From assembly GCA_018374355.1 (NCBI GenBank), contig JAHAFI010000029.1:1-38919 (forward strand): DNA of 38,919 nt. Direction: 5' to 3'. The DNA is from Clostridiales bacterium (GTDB taxonomy: Bacteria; Bacillota; Clostridia; Lachnospirales; Lachnospiraceae). The notes under the pieces are model-generated. The model saw nothing but the letters and a program-made list of their open reading frames with translations. It was not told the DNA's origin and searched no databases. Positions 8,022 through 16,165 of this stretch are shown piece after piece; position 1 is the stretch's first letter, and each line of letters begins with the position of its first letter. Made by a program: the position numbers and the translations under genes.

Positions 8022-9221
8022 TCATCTCAGCAAATACGTCATCAGTTCATATCCTTTTTCAAACTTCCGTCCGCTTTCGACAGCTTCTGCCTCGCTGTAG
8101 TTCCATGTATGGCGCTCTTTCACGGTACTGTCATATAACAGATAGGGGATAGGGTCTGCTGTATGGGTTCTCACACGAATCGGAGTGGGATGATCCGGAA
8201 GAATCAGCATACGGTAGGGTTCTCCCGATGCGTCCAGCTTTTCCTTCACCGGACGGATAACCTTTTCGTCCAGATACTGAATCGCCTGAATCTTGCGCTC
8301 CACACTGCCCTGATGCCCCATTTCATCCGGAGCTTCCACATGGATGTAAGCAAAATCATACCCCTTTTTTGTCAGTGCGTCAACTGCTGCCTGCGCTTTT
8401 CCCTCATAATTTGTATGGAGTCCGCCGTTTGCCCCCTCCACGATTACATTTGTCATTCCAGCGCCAACAGCAATGCCTTTCAGCAGGTCTACCGCCGAAA
8501 TCATCACGCCTTTTTTACCGTATTTTTCTTCAAAAGAATCCAGAGCCGGGCGGGTTCCCGCACCCCAAAACCACAGGCTGTTGGCGGGATTCAGACCTTG
8601 TGCTTTCCGCTCCAGATTAAACGGGTGGTTGGACAGAATCTCATAGCTTCGGCTCTGCATATAGCGGAGGGCTTCATTTTCCGGAAGATAATCACCGATT
8701 TTTCTCTCCAGAATATCGTGAGGCGGTGTCAGCTCCACCACCTCTCCCTGATTCCAGATTAGGCAGTGGCGGTAACTGGTTCCCACATAAAACTGATAGA
8801 GTTCATTCTGCATCTCCTCCATAACAGCCTCCAGAAGTATGCGGGCATCCTCTGTACTGATCTCCCCGGAGCTGTGGTCAATCATGGTTTTCTCCCCGTA
8901 AGCTTCCTCGTCCTCGGAAACAGTGACCAGATTGCAGCGGACCGCCACATCCGTATCTTTCATAGGTACGCCGATACTGAGGGCCTCCAGCGGCGATCTT
9001 CCTGTATAGTATCTTTTCGGGTCATAACCCATAACCGCCAGATTGGCGGTATCGCTTCCCGGGCTCATTCCTTCCGGAATGGTCTTCGCCATACCGATCT
9101 CTGAAATTTTTGCCAGTTCATCCATCATCGGTGTCCGGGCATATTCCAGCGGTGTTTGATTTTCCAACTGTTCCAGCGGTTCATCTGCCATTCCGTCACC
9201 TAATACTACCACATACTTCAT
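8022..9221 (-). CDS. ApgM-type phosphoglycerate mutase homologue; proposed homoserine kinase
   Basis: A 399-residue member of the alkaline-phosphatase-like superfamily, archaeal-type cofactor-independent phosphoglycerate mutase group (COG3635). It starts MKYVVVLGDGMADEP, with a likely metal ligand at D9, and has GMSPGSDTANLAVMGYDP with the predicted catalytic serine at residue 56. The C-terminal metal segment includes HVEAPDEMGHQG. A subfamily of these proteins encoded beside threonine genes has been proposed to act as the homoserine kinase where ThrB is missing (TIGR02535-type). Here it sits between homoserine dehydrogenase and aspartate kinase, and no GHMP-type ThrB is in the window. GGAGG precedes the ATG. 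The superfamily is certain; the choice between homoserine kinase and mutase rests on context. Confidence 0.88.
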   Translation of the reverse strand: MKYVVVLGDGMADEPLEQLENQTPLEYARTPMMDELAKISEIGMAKTIPEGMSPGSDTANLAVMGYDPKRYYTGRSPLEALSIGVPMKDTDVAVRCNLVTVSEDEEAYGEKTMIDHSSGEISTEDARILLEAVMEEMQNELYQFYVGTSYRHCLIWNQGEVVELTPPHDILERKIGDYLPENEALRYMQSRSYEILSNHPFNLERKAQGLNPANSLWFWGAGTRPALDSFEEKYGKKGVMISAVDLLKGIAVGAGMTNVIVEGANGGLHTNYEGKAQAAVDALTKKGYDFAYIHVEAPDEMGHQGSVERKIQAIQYLDEKVIRPVKEKLDASGEPYRMLILPDHPTPIRVRTHTADPIPYLLYDSTVKERHTWNYSEAEAVESGRKFEKGYELMTYLLR

Positions 9222-9244
9222 TTTCCCATCCTCCTATGCTCAAA

Positions 9245-9272
9245 GGACGGCAGGCACATCAGCCAGCCGTCC
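9245..9272 (-). other. Intercistronic hairpin between hom and the apgM homologue
   Basis: A 7-bp GGACGGC/GCCGTCC stem with a 14-nt loop lies in the 59-nt gap. On the minus strand it is followed by only TTTGAGC, too weak for efficient termination. It may attenuate or protect the upstream message. Confidence 0.4.
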
Positions 9273-9280
9273 CTCTCTTT

Positions 9281-10495
9281 TTAAAACCGCACACGGATCA
9301 TTCCCATGATATTATCAAATTTTTCTGCCTTCTGCTGATACTCTGCTTCTGTCATCTTTTCCGTGATGAAACCGAATTCCCCATCAACACCTGCATCTTT
9401 CGCATCTACCGGACCGAATACTTTTTCCACTTCTGCCAGTTTTTCTTCCATGCTTCCGTTCATACGGATAAAGAAACGGTTTTCCACCTGCTTCGTGTCC
9501 ATCAGTTCCAGTTTTTCCCGGCTGCAGGTTGTGATTACATGGATGCCCAGATGCTTTGCCGCATCCACAACGTCCGCCACAACAGCGCTGGCTGTAGGAA
9601 GCTTTCCTGCTCCGCTTCCGTAAAACATCGCATCACCCAGCATATTGCCCCGCACGAAAACCCCGTTAAATACGTCATTGACGCTGTATAACGGATTGTT
9701 GCTCCTGATCATTGCCGGAGAAACCATGGCATAAACGCCCTCTTTCTCTCTGCGGCTGGTTGCCAGAAGCTTGATGCTGGCATTCCATTCTTTAGCATAC
9801 CGGATATCTGCGGATGTAATATTTGTGATTCCTTCCGTGTAAACCTCTTCAAAATCCACATGTTTTCCGTAAGCCAGAGAAGACAGGATTGCAATCTTAC
9901 GGCAGGCATCCCAGCCTTCCACATCGGCCGCAGGATTTCTCTCTGCATAGCCTTTTTCCTGCGCATCCTTCAGCACTGCGTCAAACTCGGATCCGTCATC
10001 TGCCATTTTACTCAGAATATAATTTGTCGTACCGTTCAGGATGCCGGTAATCTCCTCAATCTCGTCGGCCGTCAGAGACGTATTCAGCGCTCTGATAATC
10101 GGGATACCGCCGCCGCAGCTTGCCTCAAACAGGAAGTTGCTGTTTTTCTCCCTTGCAATCTCCAAAAGCTCCACGCCATGTTTGGCAACCAGTTCCTTGT
10201 TGGAGGTACAGACGGATTTGCCGCTTTCCAGCGCACGCTTCACAAAGGTGTACGCCGGGTTTGTGCCGCCCATCACTTCCACAACGATCTTTACTTCCGG
10301 GTCATTGATAATCGTCTCGTAATCGTGAACGATTTTTTCCTGAACAGGGTCTCCCGGAAAATCTCTCAGATCCAACACATACTTGATGTTGATCTCGTCG
10401 CCTGCTTTTTTATTGATGCTGTCATGGTTGGTGCTGATCACCTCCACAACTCCTGAACCTACGGTACCATATCCTAATACTGCTATCTGTATCAT
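9281..10495 (-). CDS. hom: Homoserine dehydrogenase
   Basis: A 404-residue NAD(P)-dependent homoserine dehydrogenase converting aspartate semialdehyde to homoserine. The N-terminal Rossmann motif is IAVLGYGTVGSGVVEV. The central catalytic region carries GTTNYILSKM and EGWDACRKIAILSSLAYG, and the last 80 or so residues form an ACT regulatory domain, as in the standard 400-450 residue class. The ATG at 10495 lies 8 nt after GGGAG. A GTG at 10504 overlaps the TGA of the upstream ACT gene (GTGA) and would add three residues. Either way the two genes are translationally coupled. It is the second gene of the ACT-hom-apgM homologue-aspartate kinase operon. Confidence 0.96.
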   Translation of the reverse strand: MIQIAVLGYGTVGSGVVEVISTNHDSINKKAGDEINIKYVLDLRDFPGDPVQEKIVHDYETIINDPEVKIVVEVMGGTNPAYTFVKRALESGKSVCTSNKELVAKHGVELLEIAREKNSNFLFEASCGGGIPIIRALNTSLTADEIEEITGILNGTTNYILSKMADDGSEFDAVLKDAQEKGYAERNPAADVEGWDACRKIAILSSLAYGKHVDFEEVYTEGITNITSADIRYAKEWNASIKLLATSRREKEGVYAMVSPAMIRSNNPLYSVNDVFNGVFVRGNMLGDAMFYGSGAGKLPTASAVVADVVDAAKHLGIHVITTCSREKLELMDTKQVENRFFIRMNGSMEEKLAEVEKVFGPVDAKDAGVDGEFGFITEKMTEAEYQQKAEKFDNIMGMIRVRF

Positions 10496-10500
10496 TTGTA

Positions 10501-10944
10501 TCACTCCCTGCCTAATATTTTCAAATAATGGACGCCGGTCTGCTGTTCCATCCTCCGGATCATATCCTCCGCATCCCCGACCTCCGGCAATATCTCCACA
10601 CTCAGCGTCAGCGTTGCAATGCCATTGATGGGAATACTCTGATGGATCGTCAGTATATTTCCCCGGAATTCCGCCACTGATTTCAGAATATCGGAAAGAA
10701 TCCCCGGCGTATCATCCATCTGGATAATAAATGTCACGGTTCTTCCTTTCGCCTGCTCGTGGAACGGAAAAATATCATCCTTATATTTGTAAAAAGAACT
10801 TCTGCTGATGCCTACCTTTTCCGTAGCCTCCTGTACGGTAGCTGCTTTTACCGAATCCAGAATTCGTTTTGCTTCCACTACCTTCAGCAGAACTTCCGGA
10901 ACTGCTTTCTCTTTTACCACATAGTATTTTGTCTTTTTTTCCAT
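10501..10944 (-). CDS. ACT domain protein of the UPF0735/PheB type
   Basis: A 147-residue protein. The first 65 residues carry a helix-turn-helix-like stretch (VQEATEKVGISRSSFYKYKD). The rest is an ACT domain starting near RTVTFIIQMDDTPGILSDIL, which in this fold binds a small effector, usually an amino acid. PheB-like proteins are associated with homoserine and aromatic amino-acid genes in Firmicutes. Here it leads the operon and overlaps the region where hom translation begins, so it is a reasonable candidate for sensing threonine or a related product. DNA binding is inferred from the helix-turn-helix look and has not been shown here. The promoter is at 11019-11047. Confidence 0.9.
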   Translation of the reverse strand: MEKKTKYYVVKEKAVPEVLLKVVEAKRILDSVKAATVQEATEKVGISRSSFYKYKDDIFPFHEQAKGRTVTFIIQMDDTPGILSDILKSVAEFRGNILTIHQSIPINGIATLTLSVEILPEVGDAEDMIRRMEQQTGVHYLKILGRE

Positions 10945-10993
10945 AGTTCCCCCTGCTTCAGTAACTTTTCCGGTCCATCAATGTACGTCACAG

Positions 10994-11047
10994 GAATACA
11001 TTTGTATTCACTCAAAAGATATTACCACAAATTCTTTACAGATGCAA
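10994..11047 (-). promoter_or_regulatory. Promoter and operator-like palindrome of the ACT-hom operon
   Basis: On the minus strand TTGCAT (11047-11042) is followed after exactly 17 nt by TAATAT (11024-11019). The start site would be near 11012. The inverted repeat GAATACATTTGTATTC (10994-11009) begins at or just past it and could be an operator. The -35 lies 9 bp past the stop of the upstream TPM gene, so this operon can be expressed independently of the prfB operon. No T-box or other known leader fits in the roughly 70-nt leader. Confidence 0.6.
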
Positions 11048-11055
11048 GTTTTTTT

Positions 11056-11868
11056 CTAAAATCCCCGTCCGCCGCCTCCATGGCTTCTTCCGCTGCTTGA
11101 AGTATGTACGCTGCTCTTTCCGCTTCCGCCCCCTCCGCCGGAGGAAGTATCCTTCGGTATCTTTCTTCTCGTCACCACTTCATTGATGAAATCGTCATCC
11201 CGGTGTGTCAGATCCATTCTTCCTTTATTCTGGAAAGGATAGGAATAGCTTCCGTGTTTCATTTTGTAGGAAGCTGTCACGGAAACAGCAAAAATGATGC
11301 CCACTGCTGCTGCTACGGCCAGTGCGATCAGAAGCTCTACAGTGGTAATTGAACGGTATCTGGAAATCTTTCCGGTCTCCACATCGTAGGTATACTGGTC
11401 GTCGGGGATTCCCTGCTCCATATAAGCCTCCGTCTCTTCCAGCATGTTCATCAGGCAGTCCCCATAGTTCCCTGCCTGCAGTTGTTCATATCCGGCATCG
11501 ATCACCAGCTCAATCCGGTAATCCGGCAGAAAACGGATCATTGCTCCCGATGTGGAAAGCTGTACGTTGCAGTTGTCCATGTCGATCAAATACAGCACGC
11601 CGTTTTCACCGTAACCGTTGTAATCATAATAATCGTCCGCATACTCTTCCGAGGTCTTCCCCTCTGCATTGGCAGTAGTCACCAGTACAAAATCCTGATT
11701 CCACTCCTCTGATAACCGGCTTGCTTTTTCTTCCAATAATTGTTCTTCCTGATCTGTCAGAAGATCGGCCTGATCCACCACTGTTTTTCCCTCTGCTGCC
11801 CATACTGCCGCCGGCATCAGCAGATAGATACATAAAATCATTCCGGTAATCCATCTCAACTTTTTCAT
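11056..11868 (-). CDS. TPM domain membrane protein, YdjH-like
   Basis: A 270-residue protein with an N-terminal signal or anchor segment (residues 1-25, ending VWAAEG), an extracytoplasmic TPM domain (about 27-165, KTVVDQADLLTDQEEQLLEE through ELVIDAGYEQLQAGNYGDCL), one membrane helix near 177-200 and a glycine/serine-rich tail ending GGGGRGF. TPM proteins are membrane-associated folds. In Bacillus subtilis the equivalent YdjH works with YdjG and YdjI to place PspA at the membrane under stress. The start codon overlaps the stop of the zinc-ribbon gene (ATGA). Last gene of the prfB operon. Confidence 0.87.
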   Translation of the reverse strand: MKKLRWITGMILCIYLLMPAAVWAAEGKTVVDQADLLTDQEEQLLEEKASRLSEEWNQDFVLVTTANAEGKTSEEYADDYYDYNGYGENGVLYLIDMDNCNVQLSTSGAMIRFLPDYRIELVIDAGYEQLQAGNYGDCLMNMLEETEAYMEQGIPDDQYTYDVETGKISRYRSITTVELLIALAVAAAVGIIFAVSVTASYKMKHGSYSYPFQNKGRMDLTHRDDDFINEVVTRRKIPKDTSSGGGGGSGKSSVHTSSSGRSHGGGGRGF

Positions 11869-13076
11869 ATCAGAAAACCTCCCACCAGTCCCAGCGCAAA
11901 TACTGCTGCTGAAATGATTGCAGATACCACTCCCACTTTGGAGTAATCCACCGGAAGCTCACCGCATACCTTGCCCGTCTGTCCGTTGATGGCATAGTAA
12001 TACATTTTTCCGTTCCGTCCCCGATAAGTCAGTACCCATACGGGAACGAGAACGTAATCCCATTCCTCCCGGTCCGTCCTCGCGTCCGTATTCTGAGGAG
12101 TCACTGTGGTATAACCCTGAATACTGGAGCGGAGCATTTTTTCCGTGTACTCCCGGATTTCCGAATGGATTTCCTGCTGAAATTCCTGCTGTTCCATATC
12201 TCTTTTCTCCGCCTGAAATCCTGACAGATATCCCAAGGAAAATGGTTTTGCATCCTTCTGCTCATACGGCTGAACCCCTTCTACCAGAATCCGGTTGGCT
12301 TTTTTCAAAGCGGTTCGGGACATCTCCGGAAATTCCAGCGTTCCTTCCCGGTAAATATTGTAAAATCTGGTCTCCGTATATTCCGTATCACCGCTTCTCC
12401 ACACCCGCACTTTGGTAGCTTTTGCTTTCATCCGTCCCCGTCCCTGCCAGTCGACCATCCAGTACGGGAAATAGACGCCGCTGAGTTTTTCAATCTGCTT
12501 TGCACTGAAAAATCCTTTGGGGATAAATTTTTTCTTTTTCACATTTTCCAAAAACATGGATTCCGCTTTTTTCCGGTCAATCCGGAAAGGAATAATCCAT
12601 TCCGGAAGATATTCCCCGGATACCCGGCCGGAAAGAACCACCGGGTTGTGACAATAGTAGCAGAAGGTGGCTGCTGTCGTCTCATCGGTGACGATCTCTG
12701 CACCGCAGCTCGGACAGGTGTAAACCACTGCGCCCTCCCGGGTTTCTTCTCCCGATGCGCCTTCATAGGTGGTATTTTCTTCTGCCTCGCCTCCATAGGC
12801 GCCGTTCTCTTCCATCCCGTCTCCGTAAGCGCTGCTTCCTTTCATCCCGTCTCTGTAGACGCTGCTTCCTTCTGTTTTCCCTTCACCGATGCCGCCTGCC
12901 GCTCCGGCAAAATCAGCCGTCCCGGATTCCCGGGACGGCTGTTCCTGTGGCTGCATCTGATCCACCTGTTCCTGTGTGAAATCGGAACCGCAGTAAGGGC
13001 ATTCATACTGCTGAGTGGAAGGTTCAAATACTAACTCCCCATCACAATTGGGGCATTTTAAACTGATAACTGCCAT
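11865..13076 (-). CDS. Double zinc-ribbon membrane protein, YdjG-like
   Basis: A 403-residue protein with a TFIIB-type zinc ribbon at residues 8-29 (C8, C11, C26, C29). A low-complexity linker of short repeats follows (GSSVYRDGMKGSSAYGDGME), then a second ribbon around 118-140 (CPSCG and CYYC). A folded region contains GVYFPYWMVDW and VLVPVWVLTYRG, and a C-terminal membrane helix occupies about 378-403. This order matches YdjG of the Bacillus PspA-YdjGHI system. The ATG has AGGAGG upstream, and the 3' end overlaps the TPM gene by 4 bp. The linker is longer and more repetitive than expected and may vary between strains. Confidence 0.82.
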   Translation of the reverse strand: MAVISLKCPNCDGELVFEPSTQQYECPYCGSDFTQEQVDQMQPQEQPSRESGTADFAGAAGGIGEGKTEGSSVYRDGMKGSSAYGDGMEENGAYGGEAEENTTYEGASGEETREGAVVYTCPSCGAEIVTDETTAATFCYYCHNPVVLSGRVSGEYLPEWIIPFRIDRKKAESMFLENVKKKKFIPKGFFSAKQIEKLSGVYFPYWMVDWQGRGRMKAKATKVRVWRSGDTEYTETRFYNIYREGTLEFPEMSRTALKKANRILVEGVQPYEQKDAKPFSLGYLSGFQAEKRDMEQQEFQQEIHSEIREYTEKMLRSSIQGYTTVTPQNTDARTDREEWDYVLVPVWVLTYRGRNGKMYYYAINGQTGKVCGELPVDYSKVGVVSAIISAAVFALGLVGGFLI

Positions 13077-13133
13077 GACAAAACCTCCTGTTGCTCACCG
13101 CTTATACACGGGGAGCCTTATCGCGCTTCCTGA

Positions 13134-14435
13134 TCAACGGGATTTTCCGCATTCGCTGCAGAATTTTCCTGTGTTCTCATGACCGCATTCGCATACCCAG
13201 CTTCCTGCCGGACGCGGTTTTCCGCACTCACTGCAGAATTTCCCTGTATTTTCATGCCCGCATGCACAGGTCCATGTCTCTTTTTCCGGTTTTGCTTTTC
13301 CGCATTCGCTGCAGAATTTTCCTGTATTTTCATGTCCGCAGCCGCAAATCCAGCTTTCTGGCCGGGATGCCGTCTGAGATGCTCCTTGTCCCGCTGGCTG
13401 ACTTCCCTGATTCTGCTGCATCTGGTTTCTCTGGGCTGCCTGATTCATCTGCATCTGCTGCATATTTGCCGCAGACATGGAAGATGCCATATTGCCGCCC
13501 ATCTGTGCGCCCATATTCAGACCCATGAAGCCTACAGTACTTCCTCCCGGGTTCCTTCCTGCCGCTTCTATGCCTCTTGCAAATGCACCCTGCATATAGC
13601 CTTCACGCACGGACGGGTCGCCCAGCATCGCACCCTGATTTCTCATATTGATCAGCTTCTGGGAGGTCTCATCGTAAGACACGCTGGCAATGCCAACTGC
13701 CTGTATTTCCATACCACGGTTCTGCTTCCAATCCTCATCCAGAGTCTCTGCCATATATTTTGACAGCTCCCGGCTCTTGGACGCAACGTAAGAGATTCTC
13801 ACACCATCTGCGGACATCTGATTGATGGAGGACTGAAGGGCATCTAAAAATTCATACAGATACTGTTCGTTGATATCCGTAATCTCCACCTGATCCCGGT
13901 TCTTGGGAATCGCTTCCACAAAAAACCGGATGGGATCGGTGATACGGATAGAGTACGTGCCGTGGGCACGTAAAAACAGCTCCGCATTATAAAAATTATC
14001 AAAATAGTTGATCGGATTTCTGGTGCCGAATTTGATTCCCTTGATTTCCTGAAGATTCAGATAATAAACCTTCTGGGAAGTGGGGGTAATGCCTCCAAAC
14101 CGGAACCGGTCAAAGGAATTTTTGATCACATCATCCAGATTTCCGCTGAACATGGAAGGCATGGAGGAATTATCCACCGTAAAATATCCCGGCTCCGCAC
14201 TGTAATCCACAATTTTTCCGCCGTCAACCAGCATCATAAACTGGCCTTCATTTACATGAATAACCGAGCCATTGGAAATAACATCTTTTCCGCCCTTTTT
14301 ATTAGCGCCTTTTCCGGTACGGATTCCACAGGTCATAACCGTCTGTCCACCCATATTTTCCGGTTCCACAACCTCAAGCCACTGATCTGCAAATGATCCG
14401 CCGATGGTTTCTTTCAATGCTTTGATAATACCCAT
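13134..14435 (-). CDS. SPFH domain protein with three C-terminal zinc ribbons, YdjI-like
   Basis: A 433-residue protein. The N-terminal two thirds are an SPFH/band-7 type domain (virion-core-protein-like family) starting MGIIKALKETIGGSFADQWL. A methionine/glutamine-rich linker follows (MQQMQMNQAAQRNQMQQNQ). The last 75 or so residues hold three nearly identical zinc ribbons of the pattern W.C.CGHENTGKFCSECGK. SPFH proteins scaffold membrane microdomains; YdjI of Bacillus recruits PspA to the membrane with YdjG and YdjH. The ATG at 14435 has GGAGG 8 nt upstream, better than the in-frame upstream start at 14498, which would run into prfB. It starts 17 nt after prfB stops, so the genes are probably co-transcribed. 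Confidence 0.86.
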   Translation of the reverse strand: MGIIKALKETIGGSFADQWLEVVEPENMGGQTVMTCGIRTGKGANKKGGKDVISNGSVIHVNEGQFMMLVDGGKIVDYSAEPGYFTVDNSSMPSMFSGNLDDVIKNSFDRFRFGGITPTSQKVYYLNLQEIKGIKFGTRNPINYFDNFYNAELFLRAHGTYSIRITDPIRFFVEAIPKNRDQVEITDINEQYLYEFLDALQSSINQMSADGVRISYVASKSRELSKYMAETLDEDWKQNRGMEIQAVGIASVSYDETSQKLINMRNQGAMLGDPSVREGYMQGAFARGIEAAGRNPGGSTVGFMGLNMGAQMGGNMASSMSAANMQQMQMNQAAQRNQMQQNQGSQPAGQGASQTASRPESWICGCGHENTGKFCSECGKAKPEKETWTCACGHENTGKFCSECGKPRPAGSWVCECGHENTGKFCSECGKSR

Positions 14436-14452
14436 GATACCTTCCTCCCTGT

Positions 14453-15587
14453 TTACTCCTCCTGAGCTTCCTCTTTTTTGCCGCCCAAGGCAATCCATTT
14501 AAGATATCCATTGATGAACGGATCGATATTTCCATCCATCACGCTGTCTACGTTTCCGCTTTCCGTTCCTGTCCGGTGGTCCTTGACCATGGTATAGGGC
14601 TGCATGACATAAGACCGGATCTGGTTTCCCCAGCCAATGTCCGTAACTTCTCCACGGATACCGGAAAGTTTTTCCATATTTTCCTGTTGTTTCTGAAGAT
14701 ACAGCTTCGCCTTCAGCATCTGCATCGCCTTATCCTTATTCTGGAACTGGGAGCGCTCATTCTGGCACTGTACCACGATTCCGGTGGGGAGATGGGTGAT
14801 TCGGATAGCCGAAGATGTTTTATTGATATGCTGTCCGCCGGCTCCGCTGGAACGGTAGGTATCAATCCTAAGCTCATCCTCCTTGATATCCACATCCAGA
14901 TCCTCCTCAATATCCGGCATCACATCACAGGATACAAATGAGGTCTGTCTCTTTCCGGCCGCATTGAACGGGGAAATGCGAACCAGACGGTGAACGCCTT
15001 TTTCTGATTTCAGATAACCATATGCATTTTCTCCGTGAACCTCAAAGGTGACAGATTTGATACCCGCCTCATCGCCGTCCAGATAATCCAATACCTCCAG
15101 CGCAAATCCCTTTTTCTCAGCCCAGCGGCAGTACATACGGTACAGCATACCCGCCCAGTCGCAGGATTCCGTTCCTCCTGCTCCTGCATTCAGTTTTACG
15201 ATCGCATCATTCTTGTCGTATTCTCCGGACAGCAATGTTTTCATGCGAATGCTTTCAAAATCCGCCTCGAACTGGTCAAGGATTTCCTGAATCTCTTCGA
15301 TCAGGGACGCATCATTTTCCTCGTATCCCATCTCGATCAGAGTCTCCATATCTTCCATCTGGGTTTCCAGATTTTTATAGATCTCCTTATCGTCTTTGAG
15401 GCTTTTCAATTCTTTCATCATTTCTTGGGAGCGCTCCGGGTTATCCCAGAAATCCGGCTCCTCCATTTTTCTTTCTAATTCTTCGATCCGCTTTTCCTTG
15501 TTAGCGAGGTCAAAGTGAATCCCTCACTTCCACTAATGGTTTTGTATAGGAATTCAGGATTGTTTTGAACTGGTCTAATTCTACCAA
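14453..15587 (-). CDS. prfB: Peptide chain release factor 2, expressed by +1 frameshifting
   Basis: Release factor 2 recognises UGA and UAA and triggers peptide release on the ribosome. The GGQ loop (SGAGGQHINKTSS) and the SPF codon-recognition motif (VRISPFNAAGKRQTSF) are both visible. The gene is in two frames. A 25-codon first part from a TTG start at 15587 (MVELDQFKTILNSY) ends at CTT TGA; slipping one base continues in GAC (DLANKEKRIEELER) to the stop at 14453, giving about 377 residues. The TTG start is preferred because AAGGTG lies upstream; an in-frame GTG at 15596 is the alternative. The UGA-dependent shift gives autoregulation. Promoter at 15622-15650; the YdjI-like gene follows at 17 nt. 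Confidence 0.96.
15509..15524 (-). promoter_or_regulatory. prfB programmed +1 frameshift site
   Basis: On the minus strand the slippery heptamer CTTTGAC (15515-15509) contains an in-frame TGA (15512-15510). An AGGG Shine-Dalgarno-like element (15524-15521) lies 5 nt upstream of it. This is the classic arrangement: low release factor 2 lets the ribosome pause at UGA and slip forward. The C after UGA is the usual poor-termination context. Confidence 0.95.
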
Positions 15588-15621
15588 AAGTTTCACCTTC
15601 TTTCTATATATTTACCTTTCC

Positions 15622-15650
15622 ATTATACGGGGTTATGGGGAAATGTACAA
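15622..15650 (-). promoter_or_regulatory. Putative promoter of the prfB operon
   Basis: On the minus strand TTGTAC (15650-15645), a 17-nt spacer and a perfect TATAAT (15627-15622). The start site would be near 15615, giving a leader of about 28 nt before the TTG start of prfB. Confidence 0.75.
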
Positions 15651-15660
15651 GGAGAAAATG

Positions 15661-15690
15661 TTGGTGTTCGTTGAGGGAACATTGTATAAT
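15661..15690 (+). promoter_or_regulatory. Putative plus-strand promoter firing into the repeat block
   Basis: TTGGTG (15661-15666), an 18-nt spacer and a perfect TATAAT (15685-15690), divergent from the prfB promoter. The only plus-strand gene downstream is the amidohydrolase at 16554. The transcript would first cross about 800 nt of nested inverted repeats, so it may yield a structured RNA or serve the amidohydrolase with a very long leader. Confidence 0.45.
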
Positions 15691-15727
15691 GGGGGAAAGA
15701 AGAGTTTGTTGGTCGATGCGGAAGTGT

Positions 15728-15896
15728 GCGGGAGAGGGAGGAGAAGGGAGGCAGGAGCCGGGACGCTTCCCCTCAGCTAACTGCTAACTGCGACTAAGAC
15801 GCTCGGGAAAGCCCTCGCGCCTAAGTCTCCGTAAGCAGTGGATCTTCGGGCGCGCTTACCCAACGTCTCCCGCCCCCCTTCTCCTCCCTCTCCCGC
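15728..15896. repeat. Inverted repeat a of the 15.7-16.5 kb block
   Basis: A perfect 21-bp inverted repeat with arms 15728-15748 (starting GCGGGAGAGGGAGGAG) and 15876-15896. In the orientation of the repeat core at 15957-16087 it lies about 60 nt downstream, the same relative place that the long hairpin 1815-2065 occupies next to core copy 1, although the sequence differs. Confidence 0.85.
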
Positions 15897-15956
15897 TCCC
15901 TGCCCGATACGGGTTGGTGGCGTGAGGTGCGTGTGTTCTACACTTATCCGGCATGC

Positions 15957-16087
15957 TTTTATTCCCGCAGGCAACGAGCCCAGCGGATATGCTTGCATAT
16001 CCATTTAGCGGCTGCTGCGAGGGGAAAATACCCCGCTGCTTGCAGCGTTACAAATTTGATGCCCCGTTGCTTGCGGCTGGTTTTTTT
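15957..16087 (-). repeat. Interspersed repeat core, copy 2
   Basis: The reverse-strand counterpart of 1673-1809. The GCAAGCAACGGGGCATCAAA landmark and the GGATATGCAAGCATATCC palindrome are identical, and much of the remainder matches. The first stem is less well conserved than in copy 1 (ACCAGCCGC in place of ACCCCGCTGC), so the primary sequence of the core seems more constrained than that hairpin. Candidate reading frames do not keep a common protein with copy 1, and I regard them as spurious. Confidence 0.8.
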
Positions 16088-16165
16088 ACTTCCATGGCGT
16101 GACCATGTTACCAGTGTGAACTCCGTACCGGAGCGCCCCTCCCGGGATGCCGATAAAGTGGTGTG

